Shown here: positions 49,435 through 58,083 of the stretch, in pieces
Layout: each line of letters starts with the position of its first letter
How positions within the stretch are numbered: position 1 is the stretch's first letter
Assembly (NCBI GenBank): GCA_900551995.1
Contig: URXW01000002.1
Location: 1 to 64,000 of the forward strand
DNA length: 64,000 nucleotides
From: an uncultured Eubacteriales bacterium
GTDB lineage: Bacteria > Bacillota > Clostridia > Oscillospirales > Oscillospiraceae
Direction of reading: 5' to 3'
The notes under the pieces: model-generated
The model's input: the letters and a program-made list of their open reading frames with translations, nothing else
What the model was told of the DNA's origin: nothing
Databases searched by the model: none
Made by a program: the position numbers and the translations under genes

Positions 49435-51342
49435 ATGGTCGATATTCGCGTTTCGGGGCTGGTGAAGTCCTTTGATCTGGAAAAAAGAATACTGGACGGA
49501 CTGACCTTTCAGGTGGACAGCGGCGAGCGGGTAGGACTGCTGGGGCGCAACGGTGCCGGCAAGACCACCGTGTTCCGTATGCTCACCGGCGAGCTGGAGG
49601 CGGACGAGGGCGAGGTACAGATCGCCGCCGGACGCCGTCTGGGGCTGATCTCCCAGATCCCCGTCTACCCGGCGGGCTATACGGTGGAGGATGTGCTGCA
49701 AACTGCCTTCTCCCGGATGTTCCGGCTGAAGGACGAGATGGACGCGCTGACGCTCCGCATGGAGCGGGGTGACAGCGACGAGGCGACGCTCCGCCGCTAC
49801 GGGGAGCTGAACGCCCGGTTCGAGGGCTTGGGCGGCTGGGACACGGAGACGGCGGTGAACAAGGTCGCCAACGGTCTGAGCATCTCCGATGAAATGCGTA
49901 CCCGCCCCTTTGACTGTCTCTCCGGCGGCGAAAAGACGCGGGTGAATCTGGGGCGGCTCATTCTGGAGGACACGGACATCTTGCTGCTGGACGAGCCTAC
50001 GAACCATCTGGACTTACAGGCCACGGAGTGGCTGGAGGAGTATCTCCGCAAATTCCGGGGCACCGTGGTGACCATCAGCCACGACCGCTATTTCCTCGAC
50101 CGCACCGTGACCCGCATCATCGAGATACAGGACGGTAAGGCGGAGCTTTACAGCGGGAATTACAGCTTTTACGCCATTGAGAAGGAACGCCGCTATCAGG
50201 AGCGGATGAAGCAGTATCTGAAGGAGCAGGCGAAGATCCAGCAGCTGGAAAAAGCCGCCGAGCAGATGCACCTGTGGGCGTTCATGGGCAACGACGCCCT
50301 CCATAAGCGGGCGTTCTCCATGGAAAAGCGCATTGAGCGTATGCGTACCACCGCCAAGCCCACCAAGGCGCGCCGTCTGGAGGCGCGGTTCCAGAGCCGG
50401 GAGTTCAAGGGCGACGAGGTCATGCAGATCAAGGGCGTGTCCAAGGCGTTCGGCGAGAAGAAACTGTTCGAGGACGTGTACCTCCGCTGCGAGGGCGGGG
50501 AGCGCATCGCGCTGCTGGGCGAGAACGGCACCGGAAAGACCACGCTTTTGAATATGCTCACCGGCTATGACCGCCCCGACAGCGGAAGCATACGTCTGGG
50601 GCCGTCGGTCAAGGCGGCGTATCTGCCGCAAGTCATCCACTTCGCCCACCCGGAGCGCAGTATGCTGGACACCATGCTCTATGAGCTGGACATCACGCCA
50701 CAGTCGGCGCGGAACCGTCTGGCGGCGTACCAGTTCACCGGGGAGGATGTATTCAAGCCCGTGTCCGTCCTGTCCGGCGGCGAGCTGAGCCGCCTGCGGC
50801 TGTGTATGCTCATGGATGAGAGCATCAACCTCCTCATACTGGACGAGCCTACCAACCATCTGGACATCGACTCCCGGGAGTGGCTGGAGCAGGCGGTGGA
50901 GGCGTTCGACGGCACGCTGCTGTTCGTCAGCCATGACCGGTACTTCATCAACCGCTTTGCCACCCGCGTCTGGGAGCTGGCGGACGGCGTTATCACCGAC
51001 TATCCCATGGGCTTTGCCCAGTACCGCCGCGCCAAGGACGAGGAGCACGCCGCCGCAGCGGCGGCGGCAGCGGCGGCGCAATCCGCCGTGCCGAAGAAGA
51101 ACGGCAGCCGGGGCAACCGCGCCCAGCAGGCGGCGAAAAAGCAGCTGACCATCTGCGAGACGGCGATTTCCAAGCTGGAAGCGGACATAGGGCGGCTGGA
51201 GGCGGACATGGCGCAGTGCGCCACCGACGCGGAGAAGCTGAACGCTCTCTATCAGGAGCAGCAGGCACTGAACGAACGGCTGGAGCAGGAGATGCTCCGC
51301 TGGGAGGAGCTGAGTCTGCAAGCCGAAGAACAGGAGAACTAA
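49435..51342 (+). CDS. ABC-F family ATPase
   Basis: This 635-residue protein carries two ABC ATPase domains without membrane segments: GRNGAGKTT and LSGGEKTRVNLGRL in the first, GENGTGKTT and LSGGELSRLRLCML in the second, both with DEPTNHLD. The linker between them is highly charged, and a C-terminal coiled coil (about 560-635) follows an Ala-run. ABC-F proteins act on ribosomes in translation or antibiotic protection. The subfamily cannot be fixed. The start directly abuts the murF stop. Confidence 0.93.
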   Translation: MVDIRVSGLVKSFDLEKRILDGLTFQVDSGERVGLLGRNGAGKTTVFRMLTGELEADEGEVQIAAGRRLGLISQIPVYPAGYTVEDVLQTAFSRMFRLKDEMDALTLRMERGDSDEATLRRYGELNARFEGLGGWDTETAVNKVANGLSISDEMRTRPFDCLSGGEKTRVNLGRLILEDTDILLLDEPTNHLDLQATEWLEEYLRKFRGTVVTISHDRYFLDRTVTRIIEIQDGKAELYSGNYSFYAIEKERRYQERMKQYLKEQAKIQQLEKAAEQMHLWAFMGNDALHKRAFSMEKRIERMRTTAKPTKARRLEARFQSREFKGDEVMQIKGVSKAFGEKKLFEDVYLRCEGGERIALLGENGTGKTTLLNMLTGYDRPDSGSIRLGPSVKAAYLPQVIHFAHPERSMLDTMLYELDITPQSARNRLAAYQFTGEDVFKPVSVLSGGELSRLRLCMLMDESINLLILDEPTNHLDIDSREWLEQAVEAFDGTLLFVSHDRYFINRFATRVWELADGVITDYPMGFAQYRRAKDEEHAAAAAAAAAAQSAVPKKNGSRGNRAQQAAKKQLTICETAISKLEADIGRLEADMAQCATDAEKLNALYQEQQALNERLEQEMLRWEELSLQAEEQEN

Positions 51343-51343
51343 T

Positions 51344-51835
51344 ATGAGCGATATTTTGTGTATTTACTATTCCCGTACCGGGCACACCCGGCGCGCCATC
51401 AAGGAGATCGCCGAGGCGTTGGACGCGGAGGTCACCGCCATCACCGACGACACCGACCGCAGCGGCTGGCGCGGCTATATCCGCTGCGGCATGGACGCCA
51501 TGAAAACGTCCACAAAGCCTTTGCAGCCCTTCCGGACGGAGAAGCCGCTGGAGGAGTACAAGCTGGTCATCGTGGGCAGCCCCGTGTGGGCGGGACGGTG
51601 CGCCAGCCCCATCCGCGCTCTGCTGAAGCGCAGAGGGCTGGAGATGGGCAGCGTGGCGTATGTGGTCACCCGCAGCACCGCCCAGCGCAGCGAGGAGGTC
51701 TACGACCAGATGGACATGTACACCGGCTCCGCCCACAAGCTGGCGGTGTCCCTGCGTCCCGGCAGCGAGGGCTATGAGTTCTGGCGCAACGATTTCATCC
51801 AGAACGTCCGCCGCTGGCTGGACGAGCAGCACTGA
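51344..51835 (+). CDS. Flavodoxin-family protein
   Basis: This 163-residue protein starts ILCIYYSRTGHTRRAI, the FMN phosphate-binding loop, and has VIVGSPVWAGRCASPI near residue 78, the second FMN contact. It is probably an electron carrier or an NAD(P)H-dependent FMN reductase partner. It lies one base after the ABC-F gene and 10 bases before prfA. Confidence 0.88.
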   Translation: MSDILCIYYSRTGHTRRAIKEIAEALDAEVTAITDDTDRSGWRGYIRCGMDAMKTSTKPLQPFRTEKPLEEYKLVIVGSPVWAGRCASPIRALLKRRGLEMGSVAYVVTRSTAQRSEEVYDQMDMYTGSAHKLAVSLRPGSEGYEFWRNDFIQNVRRWLDEQH

Positions 51836-51845
51836 GGGCTTCACC

Positions 51846-52916
51846 ATGCTGGAAAAGCTGAAAACCATTGAGGAACGTCTGACGGAGGTGGAGCGTCAGC
51901 TGTCCGACCCGGCGGTGTACACCGACCGGGAGCGGCTCACCGCCCTCAGCCGTGAGCAGAAGGAGCTGACCCCCGTGGTGGGGTGCTATCGTGACTACCT
52001 CCGGGCGCACTCGTCCGCCCGGGCTGCGGAGGAGATGCTCTCCGACCCGGAGCTTCGCGCTCTGGCGCAGGAGGAGCTGACCGAGGCGAGGGCGGACATG
52101 GAGCGTTTGCAGGAACAGCTGAAGCGTCTGCTGCTGCCCCGCGACCCCAACGACGACAAGAACGTGATATTGGAGATACGCGCCGGGATCGGCGGGGAGG
52201 AGGGCGCACTGTTCGCCGCCGACCTGCTGCGGATGTACACCATGTACGCCGAGCGGCGGGGCTGGACGCTGTCCATCGTCAACGAGAATCTGACGGAGCT
52301 GGGCGGCGTCAAGGAGGTCAGCGCCGAGATCGAGGGCGCGGGCGCGTGGTCGCGCCTGAAGTTCGAGGCGGGCACCCACCGGGTGCAGCGCGTGCCGGAG
52401 ACGGAGTCCTCCGGGCGCATCCAGACCTCCGCCGCCACCGTGGCGGTCATGCCGGAGGCGGAGGAGGTGGAGTTCACCATCGACCCCAAGGACTTGCAGA
52501 TCGACACGTTCCGCTCCTCCGGTGCCGGGGGGCAGCACGTCAACAAGACGGAGTCCGCCATCCGCATCACCCACCTGCCCACCGGCACGGTGGTGGAGTG
52601 TCAGGACGAGCGCAGCCAGTACAAGAACAAGGATCGCGCCATGAAGATCCTGCGCTCCAAGCTGTACGAGGCGGAGCGGGAGAAGCAGAACGCCGCCATC
52701 GCCGCCACACGCAAAAGTCAGGTGGGCACCGGCGACCGCAGCGGCAAGATCCGTACCTACAATTTCCCCCAGAACCGCGTGACCGACCACCGGCTTACCG
52801 GGGACAGTAAAAATTTCAATATTGCTTCCGTTATCAACGGCGATCTGGACGATCTGATCGACGCCCTGACGCTGAACGATCAGGCTCAACGCTTGCAGGA
52901 GGGAAAGGAGAACTGA
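51846..52916 (+). CDS. prfA: Peptide chain release factor 1
   Basis: This 356-residue factor has the codon-recognition segment VQRVPETESSGRI (PxT class, so RF1 for UAA/UAG) and the peptidyl-hydrolysis GGQ in SSGAGGQHVNKTESA near residue 230. The start MLEKLKTIEERL at 51846 gives the standard length; longer readings extend into the flavodoxin gene. The usual prmC partner is not adjacent. Confidence 0.96.
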   Translation: MLEKLKTIEERLTEVERQLSDPAVYTDRERLTALSREQKELTPVVGCYRDYLRAHSSARAAEEMLSDPELRALAQEELTEARADMERLQEQLKRLLLPRDPNDDKNVILEIRAGIGGEEGALFAADLLRMYTMYAERRGWTLSIVNENLTELGGVKEVSAEIEGAGAWSRLKFEAGTHRVQRVPETESSGRIQTSAATVAVMPEAEEVEFTIDPKDLQIDTFRSSGAGGQHVNKTESAIRITHLPTGTVVECQDERSQYKNKDRAMKILRSKLYEAEREKQNAAIAATRKSQVGTGDRSGKIRTYNFPQNRVTDHRLTGDSKNFNIASVINGDLDDLIDALTLNDQAQRLQEGKEN

Positions 52917-52918
52917 CA

Positions 52919-53557
52919 ATGAACCAGTACAGGAAAAAGATGTATGACCTCGCCGGCCCCAAGACCGTGGAGGCTCTGAACAAACGCCGCTTCGAGGCGT
53001 ACTACTGTTCCACCGCCGCCGAGGCGGTGGAGAAGGTGCTGGAGCTGACCCCCAAGACGGACGTGGTGTCCTGGGGCGGTGCCATGACCGTGGACGAGCT
53101 GGGCATCAAGCAGCGCATGGCGCAGGAGGGCTACACCCTCCTTGACCGCGACACCGCCCAGTCTCCGGAGGAGAAGCAGGCTATCATGCGTCAGGCACTG
53201 ACCTGCGGCACGTTTCTGATGAGCAGCAACGCCATCTCCAAGGACGGCCAGCTGGTGAACATCGACGGCAACGGCAACCGCGTGGCCGCCATGTGCTTCG
53301 GCCCCCGTCAGGTGGTGGTCGTGGCGGGCATGAACAAGGTGCTGGGCACGCTGGACGACGCCGTTGCCCGCGCCCGCAACGTGGCGGCTCCCGCCAACGC
53401 CCAGCGGTTCGGGATCAAGACGCCCTGCGGTCTTACGGGACAGTGCGGCGACTGCACCAGCCCCGACTGCATCTGCTCCAAGCTGGTCATCACCCGGTTC
53501 TGTATGCCGGAACGCCGCATCAAGGTCGTTCTGGTGGGCGAGGATCTGGGTCTGTAA
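52919..53557 (+). CDS. LUD-domain protein (LutC/YkgG-like)
   Basis: This 212-residue protein has VVSWGGAMTVDELGI, LMSSNAISKDGQLVNIDGNG and a CGDCTSPDCICS cysteine group near residues 175-186. This matches the stand-alone LUD proteins annotated for lactate utilisation. No lutA or lutB neighbour is present, so lactate metabolism is not supported by context. The cysteines suggest metal or cluster binding. AAAGGAG precedes the ATG. Confidence 0.85.
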   Translation: MNQYRKKMYDLAGPKTVEALNKRRFEAYYCSTAAEAVEKVLELTPKTDVVSWGGAMTVDELGIKQRMAQEGYTLLDRDTAQSPEEKQAIMRQALTCGTFLMSSNAISKDGQLVNIDGNGNRVAAMCFGPRQVVVVAGMNKVLGTLDDAVARARNVAAPANAQRFGIKTPCGLTGQCGDCTSPDCICSKLVITRFCMPERRIKVVLVGEDLGL

Positions 53558-53584
53558 GTAATCTGCCGAAAAGAGGAAAGCTCC

Positions 53585-55207
53585 GTGGAAACCATCATCT
53601 TCCACCCGGAAAAAGACAAAAACGCCATTGAGGAGGCGGCGGCGATCCTCCGCCGGGGCGGTCTGCTGGGGATCCCCACCGAGACGGTGTACGGTCTCGG
53701 CGCGGACGGTCTTAACGAGGACGCCGTGCGCCGCATCTTTCTGGCGAAGGGTCGCCCGCAGGACAACCCGCTGATCCTCCACGTGCCGAACGCAGGCTGG
53801 CTGGAGCGTTGCTGCACGGACATACCGTCCGCCGCCTACGCGCTGGCGGAGCGGTTCTGGCCGGGGCCGCTGACCATGATCCTGCCCCGGCGGGACTGTG
53901 TGCCCCTCTGCACCACCGGTGGTCTGGACACCGTGGGCGTCCGCTGCCCGGATCACCCTGTAACACGCGCCATTATCGCCGCGGCGGACACGCCGGTGGC
54001 GGCACCCAGCGGCAATACCTCCGGAAGACCCAGTCCCACCTGTGCCCGCCACATGATGGAGGACATGATGGGCAAGATCGACGGCATCGTGGACGGCGGC
54101 GACTGCGCCGTGGGGGTGGAGAGCACCATCATCGACCTGACGGTGCAGCCGCCCCGCCTGCTGCGCCCCGGCGGACTGCCGCTGGAGGAGTTGGAGGCGG
54201 TGCTGGGCGAGGTGGCGGTGGACAAGGCGGTGCGGCAGAGGCTGGGGGACGGCGAAAAAGCCAAGGCACCCGGCATGAAGTACCGCCACTACGCGCCCCG
54301 CGCCGCCGTCACCGTGGTCACGGGCACGCCCCGCCGCAGTGCCGCCTATATCCGGGAGCACCTCCCGGCGGGAGCGGGCGTGATCTGCTTCGACGAGTAC
54401 GCGCCCCTGTTCGCCGGTCATATCGTTCACCGCCTCGGCTCCCAGGAGGACAAGCTGGCGCAGGCGCAGCACGTTTTCGACGCGCTGCGTACCTTCGACG
54501 ACACGGACGTGACCGCCATCTTTGCCCAGTGCCCTGACGAGTCCGGGCTGGGGCTTGCGGTGGGGAACCGTCTGAAAAAGGCGGCGGGCTTCCACACGGT
54601 GGACGTGTCGCCGCTGGTCATCGGCTTCACCGGCCCCACCGGCGCGGGAAAGACCAGCGCACTCCGGGCATTGGAGAGGCTGGGCGGGCTTGTGCTGGAC
54701 TGCGACGCCGTGTATCACGACCTGCTGCGGACGGACAGCACCCTCCGGGACGCCATCACCGGTGCCTTCGGGCAGGTGTTCGCCCCGGACGGCACCCTTG
54801 ACCGGCAGAGGCTGGGCACGGTGGTGTTCTCCGACCCGGCGGCACTGGATACGCTGAACCGCATCATCTATGCCCGATTGCCCCGTGAGCTGCTGCGCCG
54901 CATGGACGAGAGCAGCGCGCCGGTGGTGGGTATCGACGCCATCAACCTTGTGGAGAGCGGTCTGTGCCGCCTCTGCCGCCGCACCGTGGCGGTGCTGGCA
55001 CCGTCGGAGCAGCGCGTCCGGCGCATTATGGCGCGGGACGGCATCCCGGAGGAGTACGCCCGGCTGCGGGTGCAGGCGCAGAAGGACGACGAGTTTTACC
55101 GCACCCACTGCACCGATACACTATTCAACGACTGTGCCGACGCCGCCGCCTTTGAGGACGCGGCTTACGCGGCACTGCACCGGATATTGAAGGAGGAACG
55201 AGCATGA
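53585..55207 (+). CDS. Fused TsaC (Sua5/YwlC) and dephospho-CoA kinase
   Basis: In this 540-residue protein, residues 1-about 200 are YrdC/TsaC: GLLGIPTETVYGLGADG, KGRPQDNPLILHV, FWPGPLTMIL and SGNTSGRPSPT, making threonylcarbamoyl-AMP for t6A. Residues 200-330 are the Sua5-type C-domain, with APGMKYRHYAP as linker. Residues about 345-540 are a CoaE-like kinase: FTGPTGAGKTSALRAL P-loop, LDCDAVYHDLL, and APSEQRVRRIMARDG, completing CoA synthesis. Both halves look intact, with no stop or frameshift between them. Translation starts at GTG. The stop overlaps the next start. Confidence 0.88.
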   Translation: METIIFHPEKDKNAIEEAAAILRRGGLLGIPTETVYGLGADGLNEDAVRRIFLAKGRPQDNPLILHVPNAGWLERCCTDIPSAAYALAERFWPGPLTMILPRRDCVPLCTTGGLDTVGVRCPDHPVTRAIIAAADTPVAAPSGNTSGRPSPTCARHMMEDMMGKIDGIVDGGDCAVGVESTIIDLTVQPPRLLRPGGLPLEELEAVLGEVAVDKAVRQRLGDGEKAKAPGMKYRHYAPRAAVTVVTGTPRRSAAYIREHLPAGAGVICFDEYAPLFAGHIVHRLGSQEDKLAQAQHVFDALRTFDDTDVTAIFAQCPDESGLGLAVGNRLKKAAGFHTVDVSPLVIGFTGPTGAGKTSALRALERLGGLVLDCDAVYHDLLRTDSTLRDAITGAFGQVFAPDGTLDRQRLGTVVFSDPAALDTLNRIIYARLPRELLRRMDESSAPVVGIDAINLVESGLCRLCRRTVAVLAPSEQRVRRIMARDGIPEEYARLRVQAQKDDEFYRTHCTDTLFNDCADAAAFEDAAYAALHRILKEERA

Positions 55208-56595
55208 GCGAGGAAATGAAGACGCTGCGTAAGCAGCTCCTGCGGGACAGCCGCAGCGGCTACGATGTGCTGGAGGAAGCGCAGCTGCGCCGGATGGAGG
55301 ACTACTGCGCCGATTACAAGGCATTTCTGGGCAATAAGACCGAGCGTCTCAGTGCCCGCGCCGCCATCGCCGCGGCGAAGGCGCACGGCTTCGTGGAGTA
55401 CAGGCGCGGCATGGCTCTGGAGCCGGGGGACAAGGTCTACACCTGCAACCGCGGCAAGGGTCTGATGCTGGCGGTCATGGGACGGGAGAGCATGGCGGAG
55501 GGCGTGCAGATCGCCGCCGCCCATATCGACTCCCCGCGCCTTGACCTGAAGCCCAACCCGCTGTACGAGGACAGCGAGCTGGCGTACTTCAAGACCCACT
55601 ATTACGGCGGGATCCGCAAGTACCAGTGGGTCACGATCCCCCTGCAATTACAGGGCGTGGTGGTGAAGAAGGACGGCACCGCCGTGGAGGTCTGCATCGG
55701 CGAAAAGGGCGAGCCGCAGCTGGTCATCACCGACCTGCTGCCCCATCTGGGGGGCGAGCAGGGGAAGAAGCCTCTCAGCGAGGCGATCCCCGCCGAGACG
55801 CTGAACATCCTGCTGGGCAGCCGCCCCATCGGCGACGAGGACGACAGCGACCGTGTGAAGCTCCACGTGATGAAGCGTCTTTACGACAAGTACGGCATTA
55901 CCGAGGCGGACTTTGCCTCCGCCGAGCTGGAGGCGGTGCCCGCCGCCGATGCGGTGGACATCGGCATCGACGGCAGCATGATCGGCTCCTACGGTCACGA
56001 CGACCGCGTCTGCGGCTACGCCGCGCTCCGCGCCCTGCTGGAGCTGGACGCTCCCGCCAAGACCGCCGTGTGCGTGCTGGCGGACAAGGAGGAGATCGGC
56101 TCCATGGGCGTTACCGGTATGCAGTCCGCCGTGTTCGAGACGTTCCTCTCCGACCTGTGCGACAGCCAGAACGTGCCCCTGAAGGTCTGCTTTGAGAACT
56201 CCTTCTGCCTGTCCGCCGACGTGACGGCGGCATACGACCCCAACTTCGCCGACGTGTTCGACAAGAAGAACGCCGCCTTTTTGAACCACGGCGTGGGACT
56301 GTGCAAGTACACCGGAGCCCGGGGCAAGTCCGGCTCCTCTGACGCCGGAGCCGAGACGGTGGCTTACGTCCGCAGCCTGCTGGACGGCGCAGGCGTCCGC
56401 TGGCAGATCTGCGAGCTGGGCAAGGTGGACGCCGGCGGCGGCGGCACCGTGGCGCAGTATATGGCAAACCGCAACATCGCCACGCTGGACGCCGGCGTGC
56501 CGGTGCTGAGTATGCACGCCCCCTTCGAGGTGGTGGCAAAGCTGGACTGCTACGAGATGTACCGCGCCTGCAAGGCGATCTACGAGGCGCGCTGA
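55204..56595 (+). CDS. M18-family aminopeptidase
   Basis: This 463-residue zinc aminopeptidase has AAAHIDSPRLDLKP near residue 100 (metal His and Asp), DKEEIGSMGVTGM near 299 and a C-terminal LSMHAPFEVVAKLD with the last metal ligand, all in family order. The enzyme is cytosolic and trims acidic or neutral N-terminal residues. It starts with an ATGA overlap to the previous gene. Confidence 0.93.
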   Translation: MSEEMKTLRKQLLRDSRSGYDVLEEAQLRRMEDYCADYKAFLGNKTERLSARAAIAAAKAHGFVEYRRGMALEPGDKVYTCNRGKGLMLAVMGRESMAEGVQIAAAHIDSPRLDLKPNPLYEDSELAYFKTHYYGGIRKYQWVTIPLQLQGVVVKKDGTAVEVCIGEKGEPQLVITDLLPHLGGEQGKKPLSEAIPAETLNILLGSRPIGDEDDSDRVKLHVMKRLYDKYGITEADFASAELEAVPAADAVDIGIDGSMIGSYGHDDRVCGYAALRALLELDAPAKTAVCVLADKEEIGSMGVTGMQSAVFETFLSDLCDSQNVPLKVCFENSFCLSADVTAAYDPNFADVFDKKNAAFLNHGVGLCKYTGARGKSGSSDAGAETVAYVRSLLDGAGVRWQICELGKVDAGGGGTVAQYMANRNIATLDAGVPVLSMHAPFEVVAKLDCYEMYRACKAIYEAR

Positions 56596-56599
56596 CAGA

Positions 56600-56627
56600 G
56601 GAAGCTCCCCCCTCCGGGGGAGCTTCC
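56600..56627 (+). terminator. Hairpin after the aminopeptidase gene
   Basis: A 12-bp stem (GGAAGCTCCCCC/GGGGGAGCTTCC) begins 4 bases after the stop codon. No T-run follows directly, so it is a weak or Rho-assisted terminator. Confidence 0.6.
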
Positions 56628-56639
56628 CGCACATTTCCC

Positions 56640-56668
56640 TTGTAAACAGGGGGAAAATACGGTATACT
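56640..56668 (+). promoter_or_regulatory. Promoter of ispD-ispF
   Basis: TTGTAA (56640-56645) and TATACT (56663-56668) are separated by 17 bases. Confidence 0.75.
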
Positions 56669-56700
56669 TGCGGTACAACACCGGGGAATAGGAGCGCAGG

Positions 56701-57444
56701 ATGACCATGGGAACGCTATTCGATAAATTGCTGCGCCGCCGGGGGAGCCATCCCTACTGCGCGGCACTGGTGCCCGCCGCCGGGCGATCCCGGCGCATGG
56801 GCGGCACCGACAAGCTGACGGCTCTGCTGGGAGGCGAGCCGGTGCTCCACCGTACCCTGTGGGCACTGGACAACGCCCGTCTCGTGGACGAGATCGTGGT
56901 GGCGGCAAGCCCTGACCGGCTGGAGGAGATCGCCGCGCTCTGCGTCCGCGCCGGCGTGAGGAAGCCCCTCCGCGTGGTGGAGGGCGGCGAAAGCCGCGCC
57001 CAGTCCGTGCTGATGGCTGCGCTTGCCGCCAGCGACCGGTGCGAGCTGCTGGCTGTCCACGACGGTGCCCGCCCCCTGATCCGGGGCGAGCAGGTGGACG
57101 ACATGGTGCGTCTGGGGCAAAAGACCTACGCCGCCGCGCCGGCTCTGCCGGTGACGGACACGGTGAAGGTGGCGGACACCGCCGGCGTCGTCCAGTCCAC
57201 CCCGGACAGGAGATCCCTCTACGCCGTCCAGACGCCCCAGGTCTTTCAAGCGAATCTCCTGAAGGCCGCCCTCCAGTCCGCCGTGGAGGCGAACGCGGAG
57301 ATCACCGACGACTGCTCCGCCGTGGAGCGGCTGGGCAAGACGGTCTATCTGGCACCGGGCTGGCGGGAGAACATCAAGATCACAACGCAGGAGGATCTGA
57401 TGCTGGCGGAAACCTTCCTGCGGGAAAGGGAGAAGTGCACATGA
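56701..57444 (+). CDS. ispD: 2-C-methyl-D-erythritol 4-phosphate cytidylyltransferase
   Basis: This 247-residue MEP-pathway enzyme has the CTP loop ALVPAAGRSRRMGG near residue 22, the HDGARPLI block near 120 and ITDDCSAVERLG near 200. It carries about 18 extra N-terminal residues relative to typical IspD. The first of two close ATGs (56701 and 56707) is taken, behind AGGAGCG. Its stop overlaps ispF (ATGA). Confidence 0.95.
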   Translation: MTMGTLFDKLLRRRGSHPYCAALVPAAGRSRRMGGTDKLTALLGGEPVLHRTLWALDNARLVDEIVVAASPDRLEEIAALCVRAGVRKPLRVVEGGESRAQSVLMAALAASDRCELLAVHDGARPLIRGEQVDDMVRLGQKTYAAAPALPVTDTVKVADTAGVVQSTPDRRSLYAVQTPQVFQANLLKAALQSAVEANAEITDDCSAVERLGKTVYLAPGWRENIKITTQEDLMLAETFLREREKCT

Positions 57445-57926
57445 CTGCTCTGCGTATCGGACACGGCTACGATGTCCACCGGCTGACCGAGAACCGCCCC
57501 CTGATTTTGGGCGGCGTGACCGTCCCCTTTGACCGGGGGCTGCTGGGACATTCCGATGCCGACGTGCTGACCCACGCCGTGATGGACGCGCTGCTGGGCG
57601 CGGCGGCTCTGGGCGACATCGGGCACCTGTTCCCCGACAGCGACGACGCCTACGCCGGTGCCGACAGCGTCGCGCTCCTCCGCCGCGTGACGGCGGTGCT
57701 CCGCGAGTGCGGCTTCGTCCCCGTCAACGTGGATGCCACCGTGCTGGCGCAGCGTCCCAAGCTGGCACCCTATGTCCCGGAGATGCGCCGGAATCTGGCG
57801 CAGGCGATGGGCTTGGACGTATCCTGCGTCTCCGTCAAGGCGACCACGGAGGAAGCTCTGGGATTCACCGGCAGGGAGGAGGGTATGGCGTCCCACGCTG
57901 TGGCACTTATCGAAAAGTGTCGGTGA
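57441..57926 (+). CDS. ispF: 2-C-methyl-D-erythritol 2,4-cyclodiphosphate synthase
   Basis: This 161-residue enzyme of isoprenoid synthesis has the metal-binding GHGYDVHRL at the N-terminus, LLGHSDADVLTHAVMDALLGAA, GDIGHLFPD, and KATTEEALGFTGREEG near the C-terminus. The length is standard and it is coupled to ispD by overlap. Confidence 0.97.
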   Translation: MTALRIGHGYDVHRLTENRPLILGGVTVPFDRGLLGHSDADVLTHAVMDALLGAAALGDIGHLFPDSDDAYAGADSVALLRRVTAVLRECGFVPVNVDATVLAQRPKLAPYVPEMRRNLAQAMGLDVSCVSVKATTEEALGFTGREEGMASHAVALIEKCR

Positions 57927-57965
57927 GATTTGGCTGATTTTCACAAATTCTTAACACATGCGCCC

Positions 57966-57994
57966 TTGTGCCATCCGCCGGATTATGGTACAAT
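57966..57994 (+). promoter_or_regulatory. Promoter of the DUF1538/PII-like pair
   Basis: TTGTGC (57966-57971) and TACAAT (57989-57994) are separated by 17 bases. Confidence 0.65.
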
Positions 57995-58083
57995 ATATGT
58001 GTCAGAGATACGATGGCGTATCTGCCCACCACGGACAGATGCGCCGCTTTTGTAAGTCGGGAAAAACAGAAAGGAAGGTAGCA

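Noticed and set aside
52919..53557. Part of a lactate utilisation operon
   Set aside because: Only the LUD protein is present. The neighbours are release factor 1 and the TsaC-CoaE fusion, so no lutAB context supports lactate oxidation.
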